NCBI GenBank assembly: GCA_963772635.1
Contig: CAVYYK010000017.1
Span: forward strand, 1 to 64,000
DNA from: JAUXFS01 sp963772635
GTDB taxonomy: Bacteria > Pseudomonadota > Alphaproteobacteria > Rhodospirillales > Defluviicoccaceae
Direction of reading: 5' to 3'
DNA: 64,000 nt
Below, piece after piece: positions 26,870 through 35,745 of this stretch. The stretch's first letter is position 1. Every line of letters begins with the position of its first letter. The notes beneath the pieces are model-generated. The model was not told the origin of the DNA. It ran no database searches and saw only the letters and a list, made by a program, of their open reading frames with translations. The position numbers were made by a program, and so were the translations under genes.

Positions 26870-27733
26870 TCAAGACACTGCGGCAGCCTTTTCTTCGGAT
26901 TCGGACACCCGCAGCCCCTTCAACTTCTCCTTGACCCTGCGCAGATGCGGAACGAACTGCGGCCCGCGGCGCAATGCGATACCCGCCGCGAGAATATCGA
27001 CCACCACCAGATGAATGAGACGAGAGACCATCGGCATGTAGACGCCGGTGTCCTCGCTTGGCGGAACAACGACGGGGATCGAACACAGCTCCGCCAGGGG
27101 CGTTTCCGCCGACGTTACGCCGATGACCGTCGCTTGCTGTCCCAGCGCCACCTCGACCGCATAGAGAACGCCGCGGCTGCGTCCGGTGTGCGAGAACACG
27201 ACCGCGACGTCGTCGAATTTGAGCGACGCCGCGCTGATGACCATCTGATGGCTGTCGATATAGGCGCTGGTTGGAACGCCGAGGCGCAGGAATTTGTGCT
27301 GCGCGTCCTTGGCGACGACGCCCGAGGCGCCGGCACCGTAGAATTCGATGTGACGAGCCCGGTTCAACGAGGTGATCGCCTGGTCGACGACGTCGGCCTT
27401 CAAGCCGGCACGAAGGTCGGCAATCGCTTTCTGCGCGTGACCGCAGACCTTTTCGACGAGCTGTGGCACGCCGTCGTCGGGGGCGAGTCCCTTGAGCACG
27501 TAGGGAACGCCCGCGCCGAGAGACTGCGCCAAGCCGATCTTGAACGACTGGAAACCGCTGTAGCCGACGGCCCGGCAAAACCGCAGAACGGTCGGCTCGC
27601 TGACCTCGGCTTCCGCCGCCGCGGCGGTAATCGACTTGTGGACGAAACCGGAAGGGTCGGCCAGCACGAACTCGGCGACCTTTCGCTCCGCCGGCCGCAG
27701 CTGTTCGAAGTTCTGGGCGATGGTTTCGAGCAC
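26870..27733 (-). CDS. RpiR/MurR-family sugar-phosphate-responsive regulator
   Basis: RpiR proteins bind DNA through an N-terminal helix-turn-helix and sense phosphosugars through a C-terminal SIS domain. A GTG start at VLETIAQNFEQLRPAERKVA is chosen because family members begin close to that helix; upstream in-frame codons look non-coding. The HTH is SITAAAAEAEVSEPTVLRFC. The SIS domain has EFYGAGASGVVAKDAQHKFL and VAVVFSHTGRSRGVLYAVEV. It precedes dctP by about 60 bases on the same strand and diverges from tctC, with a palindrome in its leader. It probably controls both operons in response to KDPG or KDPGal. Confidence 0.85.
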   Translation of the reverse strand: MLETIAQNFEQLRPAERKVAEFVLADPSGFVHKSITAAAAEAEVSEPTVLRFCRAVGYSGFQSFKIGLAQSLGAGVPYVLKGLAPDDGVPQLVEKVCGHAQKAIADLRAGLKADVVDQAITSLNRARHIEFYGAGASGVVAKDAQHKFLRLGVPTSAYIDSHQMVISAASLKFDDVAVVFSHTGRSRGVLYAVEVALGQQATVIGVTSAETPLAELCSIPVVVPPSEDTGVYMPMVSRLIHLVVVDILAAGIALRRGPQFVPHLRRVKEKLKGLRVSESEEKAAAVS

Positions 27734-27758
27734 GACGCCACCCTGTCGCGTGGACAAT

Positions 27759-27771
27759 GTAAAAAATTTAC
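27759..27771. promoter_or_regulatory. Palindrome in the rpiR/tctC divergent promoter
   Basis: GTAAAAAATTTAC is a perfect inverted repeat (GTAAA-AAA-TTTAC) about 26 bases upstream of the proposed rpiR start. It is a candidate operator, most likely for the adjacent RpiR protein. A related TAGTAAATACC lies near 27825. Confidence 0.4.
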
Positions 27772-27980
27772 CAACATTTCTGGCGGATTGGTCAACCTCA
27801 AGGACCCCATTGGGGCATCTTTGTAGTAAATACCAGAGTCCGCCCTTGCATGGCGAAACTGTGCGAGCTAGGCTGCCGGCGTCAACCACGGCTCGGGTTG
27901 GCCCCTCGCAGGCGAATCCGTCGGCCGCAGCCAACCGAAAAACACAAAGCGATCAATTCGCTTGAGAGGGGAGGATTACG

Positions 27981-28970
27981 ATGAAAAGCACGTCCATCTT
28001 CCGTTTGATTGCCTCGGCCGCGGGGCTTGCCGCCTTGGTTCTCAGCTCGGCTCCGCTCTCCGTCGCGGCGGCCTATCCGGAGCGTCCCATCACCTTGATC
28101 ATTCCGTGGGCCGCTGGTGGCGGCACCGACGCCACCGGGCGCATCATCGCCAGCATCATGGAGAAGGAGCTCGGCGTGCCGGTGGCGGTGGTCAACCGCA
28201 CCGGCGGCAGCGGCGTGGTCGGCCACGTTGCGATCGCCGACGCGGCGCCCGACGGCTACACGATCGGCGTCATAACGGTCGAGATCAACCAAATGCATTG
28301 GCAGGGCCTGACCGACCTGACCTACGAAGCCTATACGCCGATCGGACAGTACAACTCCGACCCGGCAGGCGTGCAGGTTGGTGCCGACAGCCCTTACCAA
28401 ACAGCGCAAAGCCTGCTTGACGCCATCCGGGGCGCGGAGGCCGGGAAGTTCAAAGCGTCCGGCACCGGCCAAGGCGGCATTTGGCACTTGGCGTTGGCGG
28501 GAATGCTGAACTCGGTCGGAATCGATCCGAACGCGGTACGGTGGGTGCCGAGTAAGGGCTCGGCCCCCGCTCTCATCGATCTCGTAGCGGGCGGCGTCGG
28601 AATTGTCGCCTGCTCGCTTCCCGAGGCAAAATCGATGATCGACGCCGGACGGGTGAAAAGCCTTGTGGTGATGGATGCGGAGCGCAGCCCCTCCTACCCC
28701 GATGTTCCGACGTTGAAGGAGGCAACCGGTTCGGATTGGGCCATGGGGACGTGGCGAGGCATCGCCGGGCCCAAGGGATTACCGCAGGACGTTACCGACA
28801 AGCTCGTTCAGACGTTGGAGAAAGCCGTGACGAGCGACCAGTTCAAGGAATTGATGAACAGCCGCGGCTTCGGGATACGCTGGCGGAACCCGGAGGAGTT
28901 TCGGCAATTCTTGGCGCAGAACGACGAGGATCTCGGCAAGGTGATGAAGGTGCTCGGCCTCGCCAAGTGA
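27981..28970 (+). CDS. tctC: TTT-family solute-binding receptor (TctC-like)
   Basis: TctC proteins are periplasmic receptors of the tripartite tricarboxylate transporters. The 329-residue product has a signal peptide (SAAGLAALVLSSAPLSVAAA), then YPERPITLIIPWAAGGGTDA, the hallmark of the family, followed by GSGVVGHVAIADAAPDGYTI and a carboxylate-binding site region. The SD GAGGGGAGG is before the ATG. It starts the plus-strand run and diverges from rpiR. The ligand is unknown; the neighbours suggest a sugar acid. Confidence 0.92.
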   Translation: MKSTSIFRLIASAAGLAALVLSSAPLSVAAAYPERPITLIIPWAAGGGTDATGRIIASIMEKELGVPVAVVNRTGGSGVVGHVAIADAAPDGYTIGVITVEINQMHWQGLTDLTYEAYTPIGQYNSDPAGVQVGADSPYQTAQSLLDAIRGAEAGKFKASGTGQGGIWHLALAGMLNSVGIDPNAVRWVPSKGSAPALIDLVAGGVGIVACSLPEAKSMIDAGRVKSLVVMDAERSPSYPDVPTLKEATGSDWAMGTWRGIAGPKGLPQDVTDKLVQTLEKAVTSDQFKELMNSRGFGIRWRNPEEFRQFLAQNDEDLGKVMKVLGLAK

Positions 28971-29008
28971 GGCGCCGATGGCGGGGGTGACCAGCGGGGG
29001 GTGATCGG

Positions 29009-29482
29009 ATGAGGTTCAACGACGCGTTCAGCGGAGTGGTGCTGCTGTTGTTCGCGGTCGCGACGATTGCCTACACGTGGACCTTCCCGGAGCTGCCGGG
29101 CCAGGATTACGGCCCGGCACTGTTCCCGAGGATGATTGGCGGTGGCATGGCCGTCTGCAGCATTCTGCTGATCGTCAACGGCGTGCGCCATCGAAAATCG
29201 GCTCCGCTTGCCGAGTTCGGCGATTGGGTGCGCTCGCCTGCGCTTCTCACCAATTTTCTTCTCGTCATCGCCACCACCCTCTTTTACATCCTCGCCTCGG
29301 ACTTTCTGGGCTTCCACCTTGCCTCCACGATCATTCTCCTGGTTCTCTTTATCAGGCTCGGCGTCGGCTTGCTTCTTGCGCTCGTGGTATCGATCGGGGT
29401 GACGATGTTCATCTATCAGGTCTTCGCCGGTTTCCTGCAGGTGCCCCTTCCCCTCGGCCTGCTCCAGACCGTGATCTACTGA
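29009..29482 (+). CDS. tctB: TTT-family small permease TctB
   Basis: TctB is the four-helix small membrane subunit. The 157-residue product has FSGVVLLLFAVATIAYTWTF and GPALFPRMIGGGMAVCSILL, the family motif around the second helix. Two hydrophobic helices follow (NFLLVIATTLFYILASDFLG, LLLALVVSIGVTMFIYQVF). It lies 38 bases after tctC and 13 before tctA, so it is one operon. Confidence 0.88.
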   Translation: MRFNDAFSGVVLLLFAVATIAYTWTFPELPGQDYGPALFPRMIGGGMAVCSILLIVNGVRHRKSAPLAEFGDWVRSPALLTNFLLVIATTLFYILASDFLGFHLASTIILLVLFIRLGVGLLLALVVSIGVTMFIYQVFAGFLQVPLPLGLLQTVIY

Positions 29483-29495
29483 GGCGCCGGGACTG

Positions 29496-31008
29496 ATGGC
29501 CGACATATCCGCAGGCTTTGCTCTCGTCTTCGATCCCTACGTGCTGATGGTCATCCTGATCGCGGCCTCTTCGGGCTGTTCATCGGCGCCATCCCGGGCC
29601 TCACCGCGACCATGGCGACGGCGCTCCTGGTGCCGGTCACCTTCTTCATGGATCCGGTGCCGGCCATCGCCGCACTGTCGCCACGCACGGCGATGGCGAT
29701 CTTCGCCGGCGACATCCCGGGCGCGCTGCTGCGCATTCCCGGCACGCCGGCGTCGGCCGCCTACACCGACGAGGCCTTTGCCATGACGCCGCAAGGGCAA
29801 GGCCGAGCTGGCGCTTGGCGCCGGCCTGTCGTGCGCGGCGATCGGCGGGCTGTTCGGCGCCGTGCGTGCTGGCTGCTTCGCGCGCCGCTTCTCGCCAAGT
29901 TCGCGCTCAACTTCTCAAGCTATTCGAATATTTCTGGCTCGCGCTCGCTCGGCCTGACCTGCGCCGTCTTCATCTCCACCGGCACGCCCGTCAAGGGCGC
30001 TCCTCTCGCTGCTCATCGGCCTCCTGATCGCCACGGTCGGCCTCGACTCGATGGCCGGCCAGCCGCGCTTCACCTTCGGCAGTCGTCGAGCTGATGGGCG
30101 GGATCAGCTTCATTCCCGCGCATGATCGGCATGTTCGCGGTCGCCGAGGTGCTGCGCAACGTCTACGGTCAGCGACCACCGCCGGAGGCGCCGCCAGACC
30201 AGATCGGCAACCTCTTCACGGGCATCGGCGGCCGTCCTCTGCCGCTACAAGGTCAACTGCCTGCGCGGCAGCGTTCATCGGCACGTTGGTCGGCGCCCTG
30301 CCCGGGGCCGGGCGCCGACATCGCCGCCTGGATGGCCTATGCCGATCGCGCAAGAAATTCTCGAAAGAGCCCGAGAAGTTCGGCACCGGCCACGTCGAGG
30401 GCATTGTCGAGGCCGGCGCCGCCAACAATGCCGCGCTCGGCGGCGCCTGGGTCCCGGCGCTGGTGTTCGGCATCCCCGGCGACTCGATCACCGCCGATCG
30501 TCATCGGCGTGCTCTACATGAAGGGGATGAACCCGGGCCCGACGGTATTCCTCGAGCAGCGCCGAGCTGATCTAGCCGTGTTCATCTCCTTCTTCGTCGC
30601 CAACATTCTGCTGCTCCCGCTCGGCTGGGTCGCGATCAAGTCGTCGAAGCACCTCCTCAGGGTGCCGCGCGCGATGCTGATGCCGATCATCCTGATGTTC
30701 TGCATCGTCGGTACCTTCGCCATCAACAACACCGTGTTCGGCGTCGGCATGATGCTGGCGCTCGGCCTCATCGCCTACCTGATGGAGGAGAACGGCTTCC
30801 CGGTCGCGCCGGCCATCCTCGGCCTCGTGCTCGGGCCGATGCTCGAGGAGAACTTCATGACCTCGATGATCAAGGCCGACGGCGATTTCTCGCCTTCTTC
30901 GAGCGGCCGATCGCCGCCACGTTGGGGGCGACGGCAATCCTGGTCTGGTTCACTCCGCTGATGTTGAGCGCGTTCCGGCGTATCCGTTCCACCGCTTCGA
31001 AACGGTAA
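29496..31008 (+). CDS. tctA: TTT-family large permease TctA, interrupted by about ten frame breaks
   Basis: TctA is the main 10-12 helix channel subunit. In pieces across all three frames one reads GLTATMATALLVPVTFFMDP, AIFAGDIPGALLRIPGTPAS, a run encoding ELALGAGLSCAAIGGLFGA, LVGALPGAGADIAAWMAYA and LNPGPTVFL-type elements. TFAINNTVFGVGMMLALGLI and GLVLGPMLEENFMTSMIKAD follow. The end is TAILVWFTPLMLSAFRRIRS, with TAA at 31006-31008. Residue conservation between breaks is excellent. Most breaks are repaired by dropping one base, often C before G (AGT-C-GTC, GCG-C-ATG). I regard the gene as probably intact in the organism. The alternative is very recent loss. Confidence 0.65.
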
Positions 31009-31053
31009 CGGGACGGCCGTCACCATCACGGCTTCGAAAACTGGAGGCACGCC

Positions 31054-31956
31054 ATGGGCAAGAAACGGATCGGTTTCATCGGACTCGGCCTGATGGGCCA
31101 CGGCGCGGCCAAGAATATATTGAAAAACGAGTACCCGCTGACCGTCCTCGGACATCGAAATCGTGAGCCGGTCGAGAACTTGCTTGCCGGGGGTGCGGAG
31201 GAGGCCGCAAGTCCCGCCGCTCTCGCCGGCGCAAGCGATATCGTGCTCACCTGCGTGTCCTCCTCGGCCGTTGTCGAGGCGCTGGTGTTCGGGCCGCAGG
31301 GACTGTTGGAGGGGGCTCGTGAAGGTCAGATCCTGGTCGACATGACCACGGCGGACCCCAACTCCACAGCTCGGGTGGCCGAGGCATTGGCGGAAAAAGG
31401 GGTGCGGATGCTCGATGCGGCGATGACCCGCACGCCGAAGGAGGCCGAGGAGGGCCGCCTGAACCTGGTTGTCGGTGGCGATGCCGCGGTGTTGAACGAG
31501 GTGCGCGCCGTCCTCGAAACCTTCACCGAAAACATCTTTCATGTCGGCGCCCTGGGCGCCGGTCACAAGCTGAAGCTCATCAACAACTTTCTGGGGCTCG
31601 GCACCGCCGCCTTGGCGGCCGAGGCCGCGGCGACCGCCAAGATGGTCGGCGTCGACGTCGAGAAGTTCTACGAGGTGGTGTCGGCGGGCGGGGCCGACAG
31701 CCGGATGTTCCAGATGCTCATGCCCTATCCGTTGCAGGGCGACGCCGGCGGTCTGCAGTTCTCCATCCGCAACGCTCTCAAGGACTATGGTTACTTCGTG
31801 GAGATGACCCACGCCGCCGGAATGGTGCCGCTGACCGGCGCGGCCGTCTACCAGACCTATGCCCTGGCCGCGGCGCTCGGCTTTGGCGACGAACATATAC
31901 CGATGCTCTATGACCTGATCATGCGACTTGCCTCGGGTGCCGAGCAGAAGGAATAG
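31054..31956 (+). CDS. garR: 2-hydroxy-3-oxopropionate reductase-like dehydrogenase
   Basis: This is a 300-residue beta-hydroxyacid dehydrogenase. GFIGLGLMGHGAAKNIL forms the NAD(P) site. The substrate motif is DAAMTRTPKEAEEGRLNLVV, and the catalytic Lys is in GAGHKLKLINNFLGLG. Related enzymes reduce tartronate semialdehyde to glycerate (GarR/GlxR) or oxidise 3-hydroxyisobutyrate. In this sugar-acid setting GarR activity is the more likely. It follows tctA by 45 bases and precedes a second dehydrogenase by 10. Confidence 0.82.
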   Translation: MGKKRIGFIGLGLMGHGAAKNILKNEYPLTVLGHRNREPVENLLAGGAEEAASPAALAGASDIVLTCVSSSAVVEALVFGPQGLLEGAREGQILVDMTTADPNSTARVAEALAEKGVRMLDAAMTRTPKEAEEGRLNLVVGGDAAVLNEVRAVLETFTENIFHVGALGAGHKLKLINNFLGLGTAALAAEAAATAKMVGVDVEKFYEVVSAGGADSRMFQMLMPYPLQGDAGGLQFSIRNALKDYGYFVEMTHAAGMVPLTGAAVYQTYALAAALGFGDEHIPMLYDLIMRLASGAEQKE

Positions 31957-31966
31957 TTGGCGCACC

Positions 31967-32905
31967 ATGAACCCGGAGCTGCTGGTCGTCGCCGACCTCC
32001 CGCCCCCGGACATCATGGCGGCACTCGAGGAACGTTATGTCCTCCACAGGCTGTGGGAAGCGGACGACCCGCAGGCCTTGCTGGCGAAAGTCGCGCCCTC
32101 CGTGCGGGGCATTGTGACCACCGGGGCGGACGGTGCGTCGGCGGCGCTGATCAAGGCATTACCGCACGCCGAGATCATCGCGATCTACGGCGTCGGTTTC
32201 GATGCGGTCGATCTGGATGCGGCGAAGGCCGCCGGCATCCGGGTCACCAATACGCCGGGCGTGTTGACCGATGATGTCGCCGATCTGGCGATCGGGCTTA
32301 CCCTCGCGCTGTTGCGGCGCATCTGCGCGGCGGATCGGTTCGTGCGGGATGGGAAGTGGAAGGAGGGCGGCTTTCCTCTCACCACCAAGCTGACGGGAAA
32401 GCGCGTCGGTATCCTGGGCCTCGGCCAGATCGGCGGCGCCCTTCCCCAACGCCTCGCCGGTTTCGAGGTGAAGCTTGCTTATCATAGCGTCACCGAAAAG
32501 GATGTCCCCCACACCTACTTCGACGATGTGGTCGCGCTCGGTCGGTTCAGTGACGTCCTGATCGTCACGGCCGCGGGCGGCCCGTCCACCCGTGGACTGG
32601 TCAACCGCGCCGTCCTGGACGCGATCGGTCCCGAGGGCATCCTCGTCAACGTGGCGCGCGGCTCCGTCGTCGATCAGGACGCGCTGGTTCAAGCCCTTGT
32701 GGACAAGCGCCTGGGCGGCGCCGCCCTCGATGTGTTCGCCGACGAGCCGCGCGTCCCGATCGAGCTCGTCAACATGGACAACGTCGTGCTGACGCCGCAT
32801 ATGGCCAGTGGCACCGTCGAAACGCGGCGCGCGATGGGAACTCTGGTGATCCGGAACCTGGACGCCCACTTCGCCGGCCGGCCACTGCTCACGCCTGTAG
32901 TTTGA
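31967..32905 (+). CDS. D-2-hydroxyacid dehydrogenase (hydroxypyruvate/glyoxylate reductase type)
   Basis: The 312-residue product begins at MNPELLVVADLPPPD; an in-frame start 13 codons earlier overlaps the previous gene and is less likely. The Rossmann signature is GKRVGILGLGQIGGALPQRL. Catalytic Arg lies in LVNVARGSVVDQDALVQAL, Glu in DEPRVP and His in VVLTPHMASGT. Such enzymes reduce hydroxypyruvate or glyoxylate with NAD(P)H. It may act with the GarR-like enzyme on C3 acids. It shares the tct operon. Confidence 0.85.
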   Translation: MNPELLVVADLPPPDIMAALEERYVLHRLWEADDPQALLAKVAPSVRGIVTTGADGASAALIKALPHAEIIAIYGVGFDAVDLDAAKAAGIRVTNTPGVLTDDVADLAIGLTLALLRRICAADRFVRDGKWKEGGFPLTTKLTGKRVGILGLGQIGGALPQRLAGFEVKLAYHSVTEKDVPHTYFDDVVALGRFSDVLIVTAAGGPSTRGLVNRAVLDAIGPEGILVNVARGSVVDQDALVQALVDKRLGGAALDVFADEPRVPIELVNMDNVVLTPHMASGTVETRRAMGTLVIRNLDAHFAGRPLLTPVV

Positions 32906-33108
32906 AATCCCATTTCGCGGGTGCTGTAAAAACTTGGTATTCAATCAAGCGAGCTTGCGTGTGGGTGAAGTCGCGTTGTACATTTTCTTATAAACCTCTG
33001 CGGTATGCCGCAAAAAAACGTTGGAGAATGCGGGGGCGCTCACTCGGCTTTAGAGGGGCCGAGAGAGAGTTGCCATCGGCCCCGCGTCACGAGGGAGGAG
33101 TTTAGGGT

Positions 33109-34122
33109 ATGTGGGCCGTACGCGTCGAAAAGCCCCTCGAAATCGGAGTCGTGACAACGCCGGACCCCGAGGCCAAGGCGGGTGAGGTTGTTGTTCGCAT
33201 CGCCCGCGCCGGCATCTGTGGATCCGACATCCATATCTTTCACGGCGCCAATCCATTCGCGCGATATCCGCGTGTCATCGGTCACGAGGCGATGGGAACG
33301 GTGGCGGCACTGGGGCCGGGAGTCCAGGGACTCTCGGTCGGCGACCGGGTGGTGATCGATCCGGTAGTGAGCTGCGGCACGTGCTATCCCTGTTCGATCG
33401 GTCGCACGAACGTCTGTACCAAGCTGGAAGTCATCGGTGTTCATCGCGACGGCGGCATGGGTGAGTACGTCGTCGTCCCCGCCGCCAACGCGCTGAGGTT
33501 GCCCGACAACGTCTCCGACCGCGCGGCGGCGATGGCCGAGCCGTACTCGATCGCGGCAAACGTTCTGATGCGCACCGAGGCGCGAGCGGGCGACATCGCC
33601 CTCATCTACGGGGCCGGGACTATTGGCCTCACCGTCCTGCAGGTCGCGCGCATGAAAGGCGCGCGTTGCGTTGTCGTCGACATCGACGACCGGAGGCTCG
33701 AACGGGCGACCCGACTGGGTGCCGAGCTTGCGGTCAACTCGAAGCGCGACAGCGTCGAAACGGCCATCCTTGGGGCGAGCGACGGACTGGGGCCGACTGT
33801 CGTGATCGACGGGGCCGGAGCGCCGGGCATCCTCGAGGAAGCGGTGCGGCTCGCGAGTCCGGCAGCCCGCATCGGCGTTCTCGGCTTCTCCACCAACCCC
33901 AGTCTGATTCCGCAGCAGGAGATCACCAAGAAGGAGCTCACCCTCTGCGGCTCACGCCTCAATCGCCGGCTCTTTCCCGAGGTTCTCCAGTGGTTCTCAA
34001 GGGGTGCGGTGGAAGCCGAAGCACTGGTCACCCACGAGTTCGATTTTCGAGAGGTTGCCACAGCCATGCAACTCATCGAAGAGCATCCGGAGGAGACCTG
34101 CAAGATCCACTTGATCTTCTGA
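33109..34122 (+). CDS. Zinc-dependent alcohol dehydrogenase, L-galactonate dehydrogenase-like
   Basis: This 337-residue medium-chain dehydrogenase shows the catalytic zinc region GICGSDIHIFHGANPFARYP and GHEAMGTV, and a structural-zinc loop with four Cys (SCGTCYPCSIGRTNVCTK). It also has the NAD-site YGAGTIGLTVLQVARMKGAR. The run VIGVHRDGGMGEYVVVPAAN closely follows the pattern in LgoD, which oxidises L-galactonate to tagaturonate. The LgoD call comes from memory of the family. It has its own promoter gap of about 200 bases and precedes the second TRAP system by 87 bases. L-threonine or sorbitol dehydrogenase-type activities are alternatives. Confidence 0.8.
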   Translation: MWAVRVEKPLEIGVVTTPDPEAKAGEVVVRIARAGICGSDIHIFHGANPFARYPRVIGHEAMGTVAALGPGVQGLSVGDRVVIDPVVSCGTCYPCSIGRTNVCTKLEVIGVHRDGGMGEYVVVPAANALRLPDNVSDRAAAMAEPYSIAANVLMRTEARAGDIALIYGAGTIGLTVLQVARMKGARCVVVDIDDRRLERATRLGAELAVNSKRDSVETAILGASDGLGPTVVIDGAGAPGILEEAVRLASPAARIGVLGFSTNPSLIPQQEITKKELTLCGSRLNRRLFPEVLQWFSRGAVEAEALVTHEFDFREVATAMQLIEEHPEETCKIHLIF

Positions 34123-34209
34123 CGTTTTTGGATTGCCATCGAATCCGTTTGAAGGATCCGGGCGCAGCGCAAGCCGCGGCCGAGAAACACGAGGGAGGGA
34201 GTACACACG

Positions 34210-35199
34210 ATGAAATACAGGAACCTGATCGCCACGGCCTTCACGGCTGCCGGTTTGCTGGCCGCGGTTTTTTCGAGTTCGGCCGTGGCCGAGCCGCAGT
34301 ACGTGTTGAAGTTCGGCCATCTCGCCAACGAGGATAACGTCTGGAACAAGGCAGCGCTGAAGTTCGCGGAGGAGGTCAAGGCGCTGTCCAACGGCGCCAT
34401 CGAGGTCCAGGTTTACCCCAATGAGCAATTGGGCAAGGAAATGGACCTGATCAACGGCATCCAGCTCGGCACGGTGGACATGACGATCACCGGCAAGTCA
34501 TTGCAGAACTGGGCTCCATCCGCCGCGCTGCTCGCCATACCGTATGGCGTTCAGGACCTGCAGCAATTGGATTTGATCGCCGGCGGCGACATCGGCAAAC
34601 AGATCGAGAAGGACATCATCGCGAAGACGGGGCTGCGCCCGGTGGCGTACTTCGCACGCGGCCCGCGCGATCTCACCTCGAACCGGCCGATCAAGACACC
34701 CGATGACCTCAACGGCCTGCGGCTGCGCGTACCCAACGTCCCGCTGTTCGTGAGCGTATGGAGTGCGCTTGGCGCCAAGCCGATCCCGATGGCGTTCTCG
34801 GAAGTCTTCACCTCGCTCCAGAGCGGGACGATCGACGCCCAGGAAAACCCGCTTTCCCTGATCAAGAGCGCCAGCTTCTTCGAGGTCCAGAAGTACGTGA
34901 ACCTGACCGAGCATGTCTGGAGCTGGATCTACGTCGTCATCGGAGACCGCAAGTTCCAGAAAATGCCCGAGGATCTGCAACGTGCCGTCCTCGAAGCCGC
35001 CAAGAGAATGCAGGAGTTCGAGCGGACGGAGTTTCTTTCACAGGAGGAATTGCTTGCCTCCGAACTCGCGGCGAAGGGCATGGAATTCGTCGCGTCTGAC
35101 AAGAAGGCCTTCGCCGAGAAGGCGAAACCCGCGGTGCTGAAGGCGCTCAAACCCGAAGTCCACGAGCTTTACGAGCAAATGCTCAAGGCTATCAACTGA
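34210..35199 (+). CDS. dctP: TRAP transporter substrate-binding protein DctP (second system)
   Basis: This is a 329-residue periplasmic receptor. The signal peptide is AFTAAGLLAAVFSSSAVAEP. Mature features are YVLKFGHLANEDNVWNKAAL, QVYPNEQLGKEMDLINGIQL, NGLRLRVPNVPLFVSVWSAL (with the ligand Arg in LRVP) and VFTSLQSGTIDAQENPLSLI. It differs clearly from the dctP at 25779-26807, so the two TRAP systems are not recent duplicates. It begins the dctPQM-manD run after the zinc dehydrogenase. Confidence 0.93.
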   Translation: MKYRNLIATAFTAAGLLAAVFSSSAVAEPQYVLKFGHLANEDNVWNKAALKFAEEVKALSNGAIEVQVYPNEQLGKEMDLINGIQLGTVDMTITGKSLQNWAPSAALLAIPYGVQDLQQLDLIAGGDIGKQIEKDIIAKTGLRPVAYFARGPRDLTSNRPIKTPDDLNGLRLRVPNVPLFVSVWSALGAKPIPMAFSEVFTSLQSGTIDAQENPLSLIKSASFFEVQKYVNLTEHVWSWIYVVIGDRKFQKMPEDLQRAVLEAAKRMQEFERTEFLSQEELLASELAAKGMEFVASDKKAFAEKAKPAVLKALKPEVHELYEQMLKAIN

Positions 35200-35214
35200 C
35201 CTAGTCCCTCCGAA

Positions 35215-35240
35215 CCACCCCTCCATCGGCGGAGGGGTGG
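35215..35240 (+). promoter_or_regulatory. Intercistronic hairpin between dctP and dctQ
   Basis: A perfect 10-bp stem, CCACCCCTCC with GGAGGGGTGG, around a 6-base loop lies 16 bases after the dctP stop and has no T run. It parallels the hairpin at the same place in the other TRAP operon. Confidence 0.6.
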
Positions 35241-35267
35241 CCGAGAGCTGATCGTCGGAGGCACACC

Positions 35268-35741
35268 GTGACGCGAACATTCGAGTTGCTTGCCCGGGTC
35301 TTTCGCGCGCTCGCCGGCGTTTCCTTTGCAGTCCTGATCGCTTCGGTGCTGATCCAAGTGGTTTCGCGCGTGATGCTGCCGCAATCGCCGGTGTGGACCG
35401 AGGAGTTGTCGAGATTCATGCTCCTCTACCTGACCGCCTTCGGCTGCGGGGTGGCGATCCGATCGGGAGAACTGGTCAATGTCGACCTGGTCGTCGGGAG
35501 TCTGCCGCCGAGGGTTCGTTCTGCGCTCGAAGTTCTCGTATATATCGCCTGCATCGTGTTTCTGGTGAGTTTGCTTCCGGGTGCCTGGGAATTCATGAAA
35601 ATCGGCGAGATGCAGACCTCGCCCGCGCTCGAATGGCGGATGGAATACCTTCACGCAATCGTTCTGCTGGCGCCACTGTCACTGATCCTGTTCTCCGCGG
35701 AGCGGGTGCTCGTCGCCCTTCGCCGGCTTTTCAGCGAGTGA
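35268..35741 (+). CDS. dctQ: TRAP transporter small permease DctQ (second system)
   Basis: The 157-residue product starts with GTG behind CGGAGG. Membrane helices are VFRALAGVSFAVLIASVLIQ, EELSRFMLLYLTAFGCGVAI (the conserved WTEELSR motif of DctQ), LEVLVYIACIVFLVSLLPGA and LHAIVLLAPLSLILFSAERV. The conserved YLTAFGCGVAIRSGELVNVD region supports the family. It is four bases upstream of dctM. Confidence 0.9.
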   Translation: MTRTFELLARVFRALAGVSFAVLIASVLIQVVSRVMLPQSPVWTEELSRFMLLYLTAFGCGVAIRSGELVNVDLVVGSLPPRVRSALEVLVYIACIVFLVSLLPGAWEFMKIGEMQTSPALEWRMEYLHAIVLLAPLSLILFSAERVLVALRRLFSE

Positions 35742-35745
35742 GCCC

